NCBI RefSeq assembly: GCF_000802185.1
Contig: NZ_KN676113.1
Span: forward strand, 3,200,856 to 3,264,855
From: Belnapia sp. F-4-1
GTDB taxonomy: Bacteria; Pseudomonadota; Alphaproteobacteria; Acetobacterales; Acetobacteraceae
Reading direction: 5' to 3'
Length of the DNA: 64,000 nt
Shown here: positions 42,065-51,289 of the stretch, piece after piece
Layout: each line of letters starts with the position of its first letter
Position numbering within the stretch: position 1 is the first letter of the stretch
Position numbers and translations under genes: made by a program
The notes under the pieces: model-generated
What the model saw: only the letters and a program-made list of their open reading frames with translations
What the model was told of the DNA's origin: nothing
The model's database searches: none

Positions 42065-42436
42065 TCAAAACATGTTCATTGCGAGGCGAGCATCCTCGCT
42101 CATCCGCCCCTGATCCCAGGGCGGATCCCAGACGACCTCGACCTTCACGTCGGTCACGCCCGGCACCATGCGGATGCTTTCCTCCACCTGGCTCGGCAGC
42201 TCCTGCGCCGAGGGGCAGGAGGGAGTGGTGAGCGTCATCTCCACCTTCACCTGCCCGTCATCCTCGATCTCGACGGCGTAGATCAGGCCGAGCTCGTAGA
42301 TGTCGACCGGGATCTCGGGGTCGAAGACCGTCTTCAGCATGCTGATGACGGCGTCCTCGCTGATCTTCGGCGCCGGCGGCGGGACCTCGCCCTCGGGTGT
42401 CCAGGCGCCATGCGTGGCGGTGGCTTCGTCACTCAC
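42065..42436 (-). CDS. sufT: SufT, MIP18/DUF59 family protein
   Basis: A 123-residue protein, mainly one DUF59 domain: ISMLKTVFDPEIPVDIYELG and TLTTPSCPSAQELPSQVEE, with the family Cys in the latter. It takes part in late Fe-S maturation. The start is a GTG at 42436 with GGAGGCGAC just before it, overlapping the sufU stop by 8 bases; an ORF extending further is in the sufU gene. Within the operon it sits between sufU and sufA. Confidence 0.9.
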   Translation of the reverse strand: MSDEATATHGAWTPEGEVPPPAPKISEDAVISMLKTVFDPEIPVDIYELGLIYAVEIEDDGQVKVEMTLTTPSCPSAQELPSQVEESIRMVPGVTDVKVEVVWDPPWDQGRMSEDARLAMNMF

Positions 42437-42896
42437 TCGTCGCCTCCTTGCCGCCGCCATCGAGGGCGGCGTTGAGCGTATGCCAGGCCAGCGTCGCGCA
42501 TTTCACCCGGCTCGGGAATTCATGCACGCCCGAGAGGGGCTGCAGCCGCTCCATCTCCTCCTCCAGCTCGGCACCGCATTCGGGGCAGGTGCCGGTCATG
42601 GCGAGGTTGCGGAACCGGTCGCCGAGCATATGGGCCTCGGAGGGGGACTTTCCCTTGACGGTTTCGGTCATCAGGGATGCGCTGGCCATGGAGATGGCGC
42701 AGCCGCGGCCCTGGAAGGCGGCATCGGCTATCGAGCCGTCCGGCGCGAGCTTCACGAACAGCTCCATCCGGTCGCCGCACATCGGGTTGTCGCCGCGGGC
42801 AGAGCGGTCGGCATCCTCCAGCCGGCGGAAGTTCCGCGGCTTCCGCCCATGGTCGAGAATGACCTCCTGGTAGAGGTCGCGGAGGTCGTCGAACAT
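42429..42896 (-). CDS. sufU: SufU, sulfur transfer/zinc protein (NifU-like N-terminal)
   Basis: A 155-residue SufU protein that takes persulfide from SufS. The zinc ligands fit the family: Cys40 and Asp42 in NPMCGDRMEL, Cys66 in GRGCAISMASA, Cys133 in RVKCATLAWH. An extra Cys-Pro-Glu-Cys (104-107) precedes an acidic helix; I do not recall this in characterised SufU proteins. Start 42896 overlaps the sufS stop by one base. Confidence 0.9.
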   Translation of the reverse strand: MFDDLRDLYQEVILDHGRKPRNFRRLEDADRSARGDNPMCGDRMELFVKLAPDGSIADAAFQGRGCAISMASASLMTETVKGKSPSEAHMLGDRFRNLAMTGTCPECGAELEEEMERLQPLSGVHEFPSRVKCATLAWHTLNAALDGGGKEATSE

Positions 42897-44143
42897 CAGG
42901 CGAAGAACTCCCTGGCTTTCGTCAAAGCCTCGGCGAGGTAGTCGATCTCGCCCTCGGTCGTGTAGAGGCCGAAGGAAGCCCGGCAGGTGCCGCCTTCGAG
43001 GCCGAAACGCGCATGCAGCGGCTCGGCGCAATGCCGCCCGGCACGCACCGCGATGCCGGCCCGGTCGAGCAGCGTCGCCAGGTCGTGCGGATGGGCATTG
43101 TCGAGCGCGAAGGAGAAGACCCCGCCGCGGTCCTGCGCCCGGCCGAGCAGCGTCAGCCCCTCGATATCGGAGAGCCGCCGCATGGCGTGGTCGACGAGGG
43201 TATGCTCATGCGCCTCGAGCGCCGGCATGCCGATCGCGGAGACGTAGTCGATCGCCGCATGCAGCCCGACCGCCTCGACGATGGGCGGCGTGCCGGCCTC
43301 GAATTTGGCCGGCGGCTCCGCCCAGGTGCTGCCCTCGAGCGTCACGCTCGCGATCATGTCGCCGCCGCCGAGGAAGGGCGGCATGCGCTCCTGGTGCTCG
43401 AGCCGCGCCCAGAGCACGCCGATGCCGGTCGGGCCATAAAGCTTGTGCCCGGTGAAGGCGTAGAAATCCGCGCCCAGCGCCTGCATGTCGACACGGCGGT
43501 GCACGGCGGCCTGGCTGCCGTCGAGCAGGACCTTGGCGCCCTTGGCATGCGCCATGGCGACGATCCGAGCGGCCGGCGTCACCGTCCCCAGCACGTTCGA
43601 CATATGGGTGACGGCGACGAGACCCACCTTGCCGTCCGCGAGCTTGGCCTCGAGATCCTCGAGATCGAGCTCCCCGGCATCGGTCACGCGGCAGATGCGC
43701 AGCTCGATGCCCCGGTTGTCGTCCCGCAGCATGTGCCAGGGGACGAGGTTGGCATGGTGCTCCATCTCGGAGACCAGCACCGCCTGTCCCGGCTGCATCA
43801 CGCCGCGGCCCCAGCTATGGGCGACAAGGTTGATCGCCGCCGTGCTGTTGGTGGTGAAGATCACCTCGCGCGGGTCGGCGGCATTGATGAAGCGGGCGAC
43901 GGCGGCGCGCGCCGCCTCGTAATCCGCGGTGGCGGCCTCGCTCAGCCGGTAGGCGCCACGATGCACATTGGCATAGCGCTCCTCCATGCTGCGGACCATC
44001 GCCTGGATCACCTGGCGTGGCTTCTGGGCCGAGGCGCCGCTGTCGAGGAAGACGAGCGGCCTGCCACGGTGCTGCTGTGCCAGGACGGGGAAGTCGGCGC
44101 GGATGCGCTCGACATCGAAGCCCGGCTGGACCGGCGCGTTCAT
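42896..44143 (-). CDS. sufS: Cysteine desulfurase SufS
   Basis: A 415-residue type II PLP cysteine desulfurase that supplies sulfur to the Suf scaffold. The PLP-Lys is in AFTGHKLYGPTGIGVLW; the catalytic Cys is in RAGRHCAEPLHARFG, in a short loop typical of SufS. Other landmarks are NVHRGAYRLSE and SEMEHHANLVPW. The ATG at 44143 overlaps the sufD stop by 4 bases, and its stop overlaps the sufU start, so coupling is continuous through the operon. Confidence 0.96.
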   Translation of the reverse strand: MNAPVQPGFDVERIRADFPVLAQQHRGRPLVFLDSGASAQKPRQVIQAMVRSMEERYANVHRGAYRLSEAATADYEAARAAVARFINAADPREVIFTTNSTAAINLVAHSWGRGVMQPGQAVLVSEMEHHANLVPWHMLRDDNRGIELRICRVTDAGELDLEDLEAKLADGKVGLVAVTHMSNVLGTVTPAARIVAMAHAKGAKVLLDGSQAAVHRRVDMQALGADFYAFTGHKLYGPTGIGVLWARLEHQERMPPFLGGGDMIASVTLEGSTWAEPPAKFEAGTPPIVEAVGLHAAIDYVSAIGMPALEAHEHTLVDHAMRRLSDIEGLTLLGRAQDRGGVFSFALDNAHPHDLATLLDRAGIAVRAGRHCAEPLHARFGLEGGTCRASFGLYTTEGEIDYLAEALTKAREFFA

Positions 44144-45432
44144 GCGGCTTCCTTCTCCCACCAGCCGGCGACGGCGCTTTCCAGCGCGGCGCGGGCGGTC
44201 TCGTCGGTGACGCCTTCGATCGCTTCCTGCAGGAAGGCCTCGACCAGGATGCTGCGTGCCTTGGCCTCGGGGATGCCGCGGGCCCGCAGGTAGAAGAGCT
44301 GGTCGGCATCCAGGGCGCCCACGGTGGCGCCATGGCTGCACTTCACGTCGTCGGCATAGATTTCGAGCTGCGGCTTGCTGTCGATCTCGGCATCCGGGCT
44401 CAGCAGCAGCGCCTGATTCATCTGGTAGCCGTCGGTGCGCTGCGCAACCTGGTGGACATGGATCTTGCCCTGGAAGACGCCGCGCGATTTGCCCTGCAAC
44501 ACGGTCTTGTAGGTCTGCCGGCTGGCGCAGTCGGGCGCCGCATGGTCGAGCACCGTGGTGGTGTCGGCATGCTGGCCGCCGCGCAGCAGCTGCGCGCCGT
44601 TCATGTGGCAGGCGGATTTCGGCCCGGCGAGCACAGCATGGATCTCGTTCCGCACCAGGCGCGCGCCGGCATTCAGGGTGAAATTGTCATAGGTCGCGCC
44701 GGACTCGATCCGCGCATAGACGGTGCCGAGCTGGAAGCCCTTCACCCCCTCGCGCTGGATGCGGGCATGGGTCAGCACGGCGCCTTCCGCCAGATCGATC
44801 TCGAAGACCGGGTTGTGCAGGTAGCGCGTATCCTCCGGCCCGCTCGCCTCTTCCACGATGGTGAGGCTGGCGCCGGCTTCGAGGCGGATGAGATGGCGCG
44901 GATGGAAGGCGGAGGGCCGCTCGCTCCGGCTGGCCAGCGAGCGCAGCTCCAGCACGCCGCCGGCGACGCCGGCCGGCACCGTCACCACCAGCCCGTCCTC
45001 GAACAGCATGGTGTTGAGCGCAACCAGCGGCTCCTCCGCCGGGCGGGCCAGGGCGCCGAGACGCCCCTCGAGCCGCGGCAGCTCCTCCGCCAGGCTGCCG
45101 ACCGCGAAGCCGGCGCCCTCGATCTGCGAAAGCTCCTCGCGGAAGCGGCCGTCGACGAAGACGGCGCGGCGCTCGCCGCGCGGCGCCGGCAGCGTGTCGC
45201 CATCGCCGAGGATGGTAAGCGCCTCGTCGAAGGCTGCATCGGAGACGGGGCGGAGGTCGGTGTATTTCCAGGCCTCGACCCGGCGGGTCGGGAAGCCGGC
45301 CGCGCGGAACTGCGCGGCGGCGGCCTCGCGCAGCGCCTGCACCCAGGCCAGCCGCTGCCCCGGGAGGCGCGCCCGCAGCCCCTCGAAACGGTGCAGGAAG
45401 CCCTCGGCGCCGCTATGCACGACGGTGTTCAT
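44140..45432 (-). CDS. sufD: Fe-S assembly scaffold subunit SufD
   Basis: A 430-residue SufD protein, the beta-helix partner of SufB. The C-terminal region has KCSHGATVGALDADQLFYLRAR-like KCSHGATVGALDADQLFY, with the conserved Cys and His, and QLEIYADDVKCSHG. The N-terminal region (PTRRVEAWKYTDLRPVSD) is typical. It interacts with SufB and SufC to give SufBC2D. ATGA overlaps occur with sufC and sufS. Confidence 0.95.
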   Translation of the reverse strand: MNTVVHSGAEGFLHRFEGLRARLPGQRLAWVQALREAAAAQFRAAGFPTRRVEAWKYTDLRPVSDAAFDEALTILGDGDTLPAPRGERRAVFVDGRFREELSQIEGAGFAVGSLAEELPRLEGRLGALARPAEEPLVALNTMLFEDGLVVTVPAGVAGGVLELRSLASRSERPSAFHPRHLIRLEAGASLTIVEEASGPEDTRYLHNPVFEIDLAEGAVLTHARIQREGVKGFQLGTVYARIESGATYDNFTLNAGARLVRNEIHAVLAGPKSACHMNGAQLLRGGQHADTTTVLDHAAPDCASRQTYKTVLQGKSRGVFQGKIHVHQVAQRTDGYQMNQALLLSPDAEIDSKPQLEIYADDVKCSHGATVGALDADQLFYLRARGIPEAKARSILVEAFLQEAIEGVTDETARAALESAVAGWWEKEAA

Positions 45433-46175
45433 GCCGCGGCCTGCACCGAGGCGTAGCCCGAGGCCTCGAGCTGCTTCGCCAGCTCCGGCCCGCCGGTCTG
45501 CACGATGCGCCCCTGCATCAGCACATGCACCTTGTCGGGCACGATGTAGTCGAGCAGCCGCTGGTAGTGGGTGATGACGAGGGCGGAGAAGTCGGGGGCC
45601 CGCAGCGCGTTCACGCCATCGGCCACGATCTTCAGCGCATCGATGTCGAGGCCGCTATCGGTCTCGTCGAGGATGGCAAGCGAGGGGCGGAGCAGGGCCA
45701 TCTGCAGCACCTCGTTCCGCTTCTTCTCGCCGCCGGAGAAGCCGACATTGACGCCGCGCTTCAGCATATCCTCCGACATCTGCAGCTCCTTCAGCCGGGC
45801 ACGCGCCTGCTTCAGGAACTGCATCGCATCCAGCTCCGCCTCGCCCTTGCCGCGGCGGATGGCGTTGAGCGCGGTGCGGAGGAAATTGGCGTTGCCGACG
45901 CCGGGCAGCTCCACCGGGTACTGGAAGGCGAGGAAGACGCCGGCTGCCGCCCGCTCCTCCGGCTCCATGCCGAGCAGGTCGACGCCGTCGAGCGTCGCGC
46001 TGCCGCCCGTCACCTCATAGCCCTCGCGCCCGGCGAGGACATAGGACAGGGTCGACTTGCCGGAGCCGTTCGGGCCCATGATGGCATGCACCTCGCCGGC
46101 GGGCACTTCCAGGTCGATCCCCTTGAGGATCGGCTTGCCATCGACCTCGGCGGTCAGTCCTTCGATACGCAGCAT
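45429..46175 (-). CDS. sufC: Fe-S assembly ATPase SufC
   Basis: A 248-residue ABC-type ATPase powering the SufBCD scaffold. Walker A is GPNGSGKSTLSYVLAG, the signature is FSGGEKKRNEVLQMALL, Walker B is SLAILDETDSGLD, and the His switch is in VITHYQRLLDY. It directly abuts sufB and overlaps sufD by 4 bases. Confidence 0.97.
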   Translation of the reverse strand: MLRIEGLTAEVDGKPILKGIDLEVPAGEVHAIMGPNGSGKSTLSYVLAGREGYEVTGGSATLDGVDLLGMEPEERAAAGVFLAFQYPVELPGVGNANFLRTALNAIRRGKGEAELDAMQFLKQARARLKELQMSEDMLKRGVNVGFSGGEKKRNEVLQMALLRPSLAILDETDSGLDIDALKIVADGVNALRAPDFSALVITHYQRLLDYIVPDKVHVLMQGRIVQTGGPELAKQLEASGYASVQAAA

Positions 46176-47675
46176 TTAACCGACGCTCCCTTCGAGCGAA
46201 ATCTGCAGAAGCTTCTGGGCCTCGACGGCGAATTCCATCGGCAGCTCCTTCAGCACCTCGCGGCAGAAGCCGTTGACGATCAGCCCGACCGCATCCTCTT
46301 CCGACAGGCCGCGCTGACGGCAGTAGAACAGTTGGTCCTCGGCGATGCGGCTCGTGGTCGCCTCATGCTCGACCTTGGCCGACATGTTGCGGTTCTCGAT
46401 ATAGGGCACGGTATGCGCCCCGCACTGGTCGCCGATCAGCAGGCTGTCGCACTGGGTGAAGTTGCGCGCGCCCGAGGCCGTCGGTGCCACCCGCACGAGC
46501 CCGCGGTAGGTGTTCTGCCCCTTGCCGGCCGAGATGCCCTTGGAGACGATGGTCGATGTCGTGCGCTTGCCGACATGGATCATCTTCGTGCCGGTATCGG
46601 CCTGCTGGTGGTTGTTGGTGATGGCCACCGAGTAGAACTCGCCGACGCTGTCATCGCCGAGCAACACGCAGGACGGGTACTTCCAGGTGATGGCCGAGCC
46701 GGTCTCCACCTGCGTCCAGCTCACCTTGCTGCGCTTGCCGCGGCACTGCGCGCGCTTGGTGACGAAGTTGTAGATGCCGCCCCGGCCCTCGGCATCGCCG
46801 GGGTACCAGTTCTGCACCGTGCTGTACTTGATCTGAGAGTCATCGAGCGCGACCAGCTCAACCACCGCGGCGTGCAGCTGGTTCTCGTCCCGCATCGGCG
46901 CCGTGCAGCCCTCGAGATAGGAGACGACCGCGCCCTCGTCGGCGATGATCAGCGTCCGCTCGAACTGGCCGGTGCTCTTGGCATTGATGCGGAAATAGGT
47001 GCTCAGCTCCATCGGGCAGCGCACGCCCTTCGGGATGTAGACGAAGCTGCCATCGGTGAAGACCGCGCTGTTCAGCGCCGCGTAGAAGTTGTCGCCCGGC
47101 GGCACCACGGTGCCGAGGTACTGCTTCACCAGCTCGGGGTGCTCATGCACCGCCTCGGAGATGGCGCAGAAGATGATGCCGTCCTTCGCCAGCCGCTCCT
47201 TGTAGGAGGTGGCGACGGAGACGCTGTCGAACACCGCGTCGACGGCGATCGGCATGCGGCCGCCCTCGGCGGGGCTGTCGCCCGCGCCTTCGACGCCGGC
47301 CAAGATCGCCTGCTCCTTCAGCGGAATGCCGAGCTTGGCATAGGTCTTCAGCAGCTCAGGGTCGACCTCGTCGAGCGACTTCGGGCCGTCCTTCTTCTTC
47401 GGCGCCGCATAGTAGTAGGCGTCCTGATAGTCGATCGGCGGATACTTCACCGCCGGCCAGCGCGGCTCCTGCATCTTCTGCCAGGTGGCGAAGGCCTTGA
47501 GCCGCCACTCGAGCAGCCACTCGGGCTCTTTCTTCTGGGCGGAGATGAAGCGGACGGTGTCCTCGTTCAGCCCTTTCGGGGCGAAATCCATCTCGATCTC
47601 GGTCTCGAAGCCCCACTTGTAGGTGCCTTCGGTGACGGACTGGACGGTGTCGAGGGTCTCGGCGACTGCGGGCAT
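46176..47675 (-). CDS. sufB: Fe-S assembly scaffold subunit SufB
   Basis: A 499-residue SufB scaffold, of normal length. Conserved sections include [57 protein letters not shown] and [16 protein letters not shown]. The Cys in EGCTAP and Glu/Cys region in the core carry the nascent cluster in the family. Adjacent to sufC without gap; first structural gene after the regulator (9-base gap). Confidence 0.97.
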   Translation of the reverse strand: MPAVAETLDTVQSVTEGTYKWGFETEIEMDFAPKGLNEDTVRFISAQKKEPEWLLEWRLKAFATWQKMQEPRWPAVKYPPIDYQDAYYYAAPKKKDGPKSLDEVDPELLKTYAKLGIPLKEQAILAGVEGAGDSPAEGGRMPIAVDAVFDSVSVATSYKERLAKDGIIFCAISEAVHEHPELVKQYLGTVVPPGDNFYAALNSAVFTDGSFVYIPKGVRCPMELSTYFRINAKSTGQFERTLIIADEGAVVSYLEGCTAPMRDENQLHAAVVELVALDDSQIKYSTVQNWYPGDAEGRGGIYNFVTKRAQCRGKRSKVSWTQVETGSAITWKYPSCVLLGDDSVGEFYSVAITNNHQQADTGTKMIHVGKRTTSTIVSKGISAGKGQNTYRGLVRVAPTASGARNFTQCDSLLIGDQCGAHTVPYIENRNMSAKVEHEATTSRIAEDQLFYCRQRGLSEEDAVGLIVNGFCREVLKELPMEFAVEAQKLLQISLEGSVG

Positions 47676-47684
47676 ATCGGGTTC

Positions 47685-48146
47685 CTACTCGGCGACGAGC
47701 TGAGCGAAATGGGTCGCGGGGGCGCAGCGTGTGGGGCCGGCCAGGTCAGCAAGGGTGATGTCGGACAAGGCCCGGCGGATGGCGTCGTTGACCGGGTCCC
47801 AGCGGCCGCGCACGGCGCAGATGCCCTGCGCCTCGCACTGCCCTTGCCCGCCATCGACGCAGGCGGTGAGGGCGATCGGGCCGTCGATGGCGACGATCAC
47901 CTCGGACAAGGGCACGGCGGCGAGCGGCCGGGTCAGCCGGTAGCCGCCACGGGCGCCCCGCAGCCCTTCCACCAGCCCCGCCTGGCCCAATATCTTGAGC
48001 ACCTTGGCGACGGTCGGCTCGGCGATGCCGGTGGCCAGGGCGAGACCCGGCGCGGTCTGCACCCGGCCTTCCGGCAGGGCACCATCGCGCGCAAGGCGGG
48101 CCATGACGACCACGGCATAATCAGTCAGCTTCGAGAGCCTCAACAC
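47685..48146 (-). CDS. Rrf2-family Fe-S responsive regulator of the suf operon
   Basis: A 153-residue Rrf2 regulator. The N-terminus LRLSKLTDYAVVVMARLARD and helix-turn-helix ATGIAEPTVAKVLKILGQAG are typical of the Suf-system regulator branch. Three cysteines (ACVDGGQGQCEAQGIC) can hold an Fe-S cluster; the first spacing is C-x7-C, longer than the C-x5-C of IscR. The GTG at 48146 is chosen because GAGGGA stands upstream and the family starts near LRLSKLTDYA. It should repress or activate suf according to cluster status. A TATTTA element at 48167-48172 could be the -10. Confidence 0.9.
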   Translation of the reverse strand: MLRLSKLTDYAVVVMARLARDGALPEGRVQTAPGLALATGIAEPTVAKVLKILGQAGLVEGLRGARGGYRLTRPLAAVPLSEVIVAIDGPIALTACVDGGQGQCEAQGICAVRGRWDPVNDAIRRALSDITLADLAGPTRCAPATHFAQLVAE

Positions 48147-48260
48147 GGCGCATCCCTCATGCAGCCTAAATAGGACCATGGGGGTCCTCTTTGAAGCCCC
48201 CCTTTCTCCCTTTCCCGAGCCCCGGCTAGCCTTGCCTCGCTCAGGAGGGGGACGGGACCG

Positions 48261-49151
48261 ATGCCGACCATCACCACCGATGACGGGGTGGAGTTGCACT
48301 ATGAGGAGGCCGGCCACGGCACGCCGCTGGTCTTCGTCCATGAATTCGCCGGCGATGCGCGGAGCTGGGAGCCGCAGATGCGCTTCTTCGCCAGGCGCTA
48401 CCGCTGCATCGCCTTCAACGCCCGCGGCTACCCGCCCTCCGCCGTGCCGCAGGACCCGGCCGCCTATTCCCAGGACCGCGCCGCGGACGACATCGCCCAG
48501 GTGATCGGACAGCTTGGCCTGGCGCCGGCGCATGTGGTCGGGCTTTCGATGGGCGCCTTCGCCACCCTGCATCTCGGCCTCCGCTACCCATGGCTCGCGC
48601 GCAGCCTGACCGCCGCCGGCGTCGGCTACGGCGCCGCCCCGGGCAAGCGCGACCAGTTCCGCGCCGAGGTGGACGCGACCGCCGACCGCATCGCCGGAGA
48701 GGGCATGTGGAAAATGGCCAGGACCTATGGCCGCGGCCCGACCCGCCTGGTTTTCGAGGAGAAGGATCCGCACGGCTACGCCGAGTTCATGTCCCAGCTC
48801 GCCGAGCACGACACCGACGGCGCCGTGCTGACCATGCGCGGCGTCCAGCGCGAGCGCCCGAGCCTGTTCGAACTGGAAGCCGAGTTCCGCCAGATGAAGC
48901 TGCCGACCTTCATCGTCTGCGGCGACGAGGACGACCCCACGCTGGAGCCCGGCCTCTTCCTCAAGCGCGCCATATCGACCAGCGCCCTCATGGTGATGCC
49001 CCGCTGCGGCCACACCATGAATATCGAGGACCCGGACGCCTTCAACCGCGCCGTGCTCGACTTCATCACCTGGGTCGATGCCGGCCGCTGGTGGGAGCGC
49101 AACCCGGCGACGCTGGCCGGCGGCATCATCGCGGGGACGGCGAAGTCCTGA
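48261..49151 (+). CDS. Alpha/beta hydrolase
   Basis: A 296-residue alpha/beta-hydrolase-fold enzyme. The nucleophile elbow is VVGLSMGAFATLHL, the oxyanion region LVFVHEFAGDARSWEPQ, the acid in VCGDEDDPTLEPG, and His in PRCGHTMNIEDP. It is likely an esterase or carbon-carbon/ester hydrolase of unknown substrate. Start ATG at 48261 follows CAGGAGGGGGACGGG. The gene diverges from the suf regulator, with 114 bases between. Confidence 0.87.
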   Translation: MPTITTDDGVELHYEEAGHGTPLVFVHEFAGDARSWEPQMRFFARRYRCIAFNARGYPPSAVPQDPAAYSQDRAADDIAQVIGQLGLAPAHVVGLSMGAFATLHLGLRYPWLARSLTAAGVGYGAAPGKRDQFRAEVDATADRIAGEGMWKMARTYGRGPTRLVFEEKDPHGYAEFMSQLAEHDTDGAVLTMRGVQRERPSLFELEAEFRQMKLPTFIVCGDEDDPTLEPGLFLKRAISTSALMVMPRCGHTMNIEDPDAFNRAVLDFITWVDAGRWWERNPATLAGGIIAGTAKS

Positions 49152-49280
49152 GGATCCGTCCACGCCATTGAATCGCGGATCGCCCTCCGGGCTGGCGCCT
49201 TGCCAGATGATCCATGGCGCCGGCTTCCGGTCCCGGGAGATGATGCCCTAGGCTGACGGCCAACCCCAGCCCAAGGACCG

Positions 49281-50576
49281 ATGGCGATGGACAGCCTCTC
49301 CCCGAGCGATACCGAATCGGCGCTGGCGCAGGCGGCCCGGCGCGTCCTGCCCGGGGGAGGCTTCGGCAATTTCGCGCCCGAGGTCATCCTCCGCGAGGGG
49401 CGCGGCGGGCGGGCTTGGGATGTCGACGGGCGGGAGTATGTCGACTACCTGCTCGGCTCCGGCCCGATGTTCCTCGGCCATGGCCATCCGGAGGTGCTGG
49501 CGGCGGTCGAGGCGCAGCTGCCGCGCGGCACCACCTTCTTCGCCACCAGCGAGCCCGGCATCCGCCTCGCCGAGGCACTCGTCGCGGCGCTGCCCTGCGC
49601 GGAGCAGGTCCGCTTCGTTTCCAGCGGGTCGGAGGCCGACATGTATGCGCTGCGGGTGGCGCGGGCCTTCCGCAAGCGCGACCGCATCCTGAAATTCGAG
49701 GGCGGCTACCATGGCATGTCCGACTGGGGGCTGATGAGCCTGGCGCCGAAGCAGCTCGCCAATTTCCCCGTCGCCGTGCCGGATTCCGCCGGCATCCCGC
49801 GGAGCGTCCAGGACGAGGTGCTGGTCGCCCCCTTCAACGACCTGGAAACGGCCCGCAGCCTGCTCGCCGAGTATCATGACGAACTCGGCGCCATCATCCT
49901 GGAGCCCTTTCAGCGGCTGATCCCGCCGGCGCCCGGCTTCCTGCAGGGAATGCGGGAGCTGGCCACGCAATACGGCATCCCGCTGATCTTCGATGAGGTC
50001 GTGACGGGCTTCCGCTTCTGCTACGGCGGGGCCCAGGACTACTACGGCGTGACGCCCGATCTCTGCACCCTCGGCAAGATCATCGGCGGCGGCTTCCCGC
50101 TCGCGGCCATCGCCGGCCGGGCCGACATCATGGCGCATTTCGATCGCGGAATCGTCGGCGATGGCGGCTTCCTCATGCAGGTCGGCACCCTTTCCGGCAA
50201 TCCGGTCGCCTCGGCGGCCGGCCTCGCCACGCTCGAGGTGCTGCGCCGGCCCGGCGCCTATGATGGCGTCTTCGCCATGGGCCGGCGGCTGATGGCGGAG
50301 ATGGAGGGGATGCTGCGCCGCCATGGCGTGCCGGGCCGTGCCGTCGGCGAGCCGCCGCTCTTCGACATCGTCTTCGCCGAGGAGGCTCCGCGCGACTACC
50401 GCGGCACGCTGCGGGCCGACGCCGCGGTGCAGCGGCATGTCAATGCCGTGCTGCGCGAGCGCGGCATCCTGAAGGGCGAAAGCAAATACTACCTCTCCAC
50501 CGCGCATGACGCGCGAGACGAGGCGCAGACGCTGGAGGCCTTCGAGGCCGCGCTGGCATCCCTGCCGCGCGGCTGA
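49281..50576 (+). CDS. Class III aminotransferase / glutamate-1-semialdehyde aminomutase-like
   Basis: A 431-residue class III PLP enzyme. The PLP-Lys is in TLGKIIGGGFPLAAIAG; cofactor contact EVVTGFRF precedes it, and VSSGSEADMYALRVARAFRK is the phosphate loop. The sequence pattern (start VLPGGGFGNFAPEVILREGR) fits the glutamate-1-semialdehyde aminomutase-like group, but many such proteins are omega-transaminases; without a heme pathway neighbour the exact role is open. Start ATG 49281. Confidence 0.85.
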   Translation: MAMDSLSPSDTESALAQAARRVLPGGGFGNFAPEVILREGRGGRAWDVDGREYVDYLLGSGPMFLGHGHPEVLAAVEAQLPRGTTFFATSEPGIRLAEALVAALPCAEQVRFVSSGSEADMYALRVARAFRKRDRILKFEGGYHGMSDWGLMSLAPKQLANFPVAVPDSAGIPRSVQDEVLVAPFNDLETARSLLAEYHDELGAIILEPFQRLIPPAPGFLQGMRELATQYGIPLIFDEVVTGFRFCYGGAQDYYGVTPDLCTLGKIIGGGFPLAAIAGRADIMAHFDRGIVGDGGFLMQVGTLSGNPVASAAGLATLEVLRRPGAYDGVFAMGRRLMAEMEGMLRRHGVPGRAVGEPPLFDIVFAEEAPRDYRGTLRADAAVQRHVNAVLRERGILKGESKYYLSTAHDARDEAQTLEAFEAALASLPRG

Positions 50577-50580
50577 AGGG

Positions 50581-51246
50581 TCAGCTCCGGCCGTTGCGGC
50601 GCGGGGCCGAGCCGGTGGCGAGCTCGGGCGGCGCCGCGCCCGCCGGACGTCCGGCATCGAAGCCGAGGAAGCCGATCGCCGGGTTGGGCGAGCCGCCATC
50701 CCCGGCCCAGAGCCGCGGATTGGCGATGCGCTGCACCGGGTTCGCCACCGGCCGCTCGGCCGACGGCGCACCGTTCCGACGCGGCGCCGGGCGCGGGGCG
50801 GCAGCGGGCGTCACCGGCTCCGCGGGCGGTGGCGGGGCGCCCTGGCTGCCGCTGCTGCCGCGCACCGAGAGCAAAAAGAAGAGGATCTCACTTCGTCCCT
50901 GATCCACCGCGGCGTCGATGGGCGAGAGGCCGAGCACGTTGCGTGAGCCGATATCGGCCCCGCGCCCCACCGCCTCGCGCGCCGCCGCGATGTCGCCACG
51001 GTTGATGGCGTCGAAGAGCGCCGCGTTCGGCCCGAGGTTCTGGCCCGGCTCGGCCGGGATCGGATCCGGTGCCCGGCGGTATTGCAGGCCAGGCAAGGCG
51101 GCCGGCGGTGGGCGGCTGGCCTCGTTCGGCGCATCGGTCAACCCGCCGGCGCGGCCATTGCGGCCGAACTGGGCCGCGGCCTCCGGAACCGGCAGGGCGA
51201 AGAGCGCGGCAAGCGCCAGGAGCGGGAGCAGGGCAGGGGAGCGCAT
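50581..51246 (-). CDS. Ankyrin-repeat protein, exported
   Basis: A 221-residue protein with a signal peptide (LLPLLALAALFALPVPEAAA) and a short ankyrin section: ALFDAINRGDIAAAREAVGR followed by GADIGSRNVLGLSPIDAAVD, about two repeats. The C-terminus is Pro/Ala-rich and disordered (APPPPAEPVTPAAAPRPAP). It should be periplasmic and mediate protein contacts. ATG at 51246 or 51252 is possible. It ends 4 bases from the convergent aminotransferase stop. Confidence 0.8.
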   Translation of the reverse strand: MRSPALLPLLALAALFALPVPEAAAQFGRNGRAGGLTDAPNEASRPPPAALPGLQYRRAPDPIPAEPGQNLGPNAALFDAINRGDIAAAREAVGRGADIGSRNVLGLSPIDAAVDQGRSEILFFLLSVRGSSGSQGAPPPPAEPVTPAAAPRPAPRRNGAPSAERPVANPVQRIANPRLWAGDGGSPNPAIGFLGFDAGRPAGAAPPELATGSAPRRNGRS

Positions 51247-51289
51247 GCCCATCCCATACCCAATCCCGCCTGCCGCCGCCAGCGATGCC

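Noticed and set aside
45525-48173. An 882-codon plus-strand ORF antisense to sufC, sufB and the suf regulator
   Set aside because: It lies opposite clear suf genes and its translation is Gly/Arg/Leu/Ala-rich low complexity, as expected for the antisense of high-GC coding DNA.
49248-50771. A 507-codon minus-strand ORF antisense to the aminotransferase
   Set aside because: Shadow of the class III aminotransferase; Gln/His/Arg-rich and with no motif.
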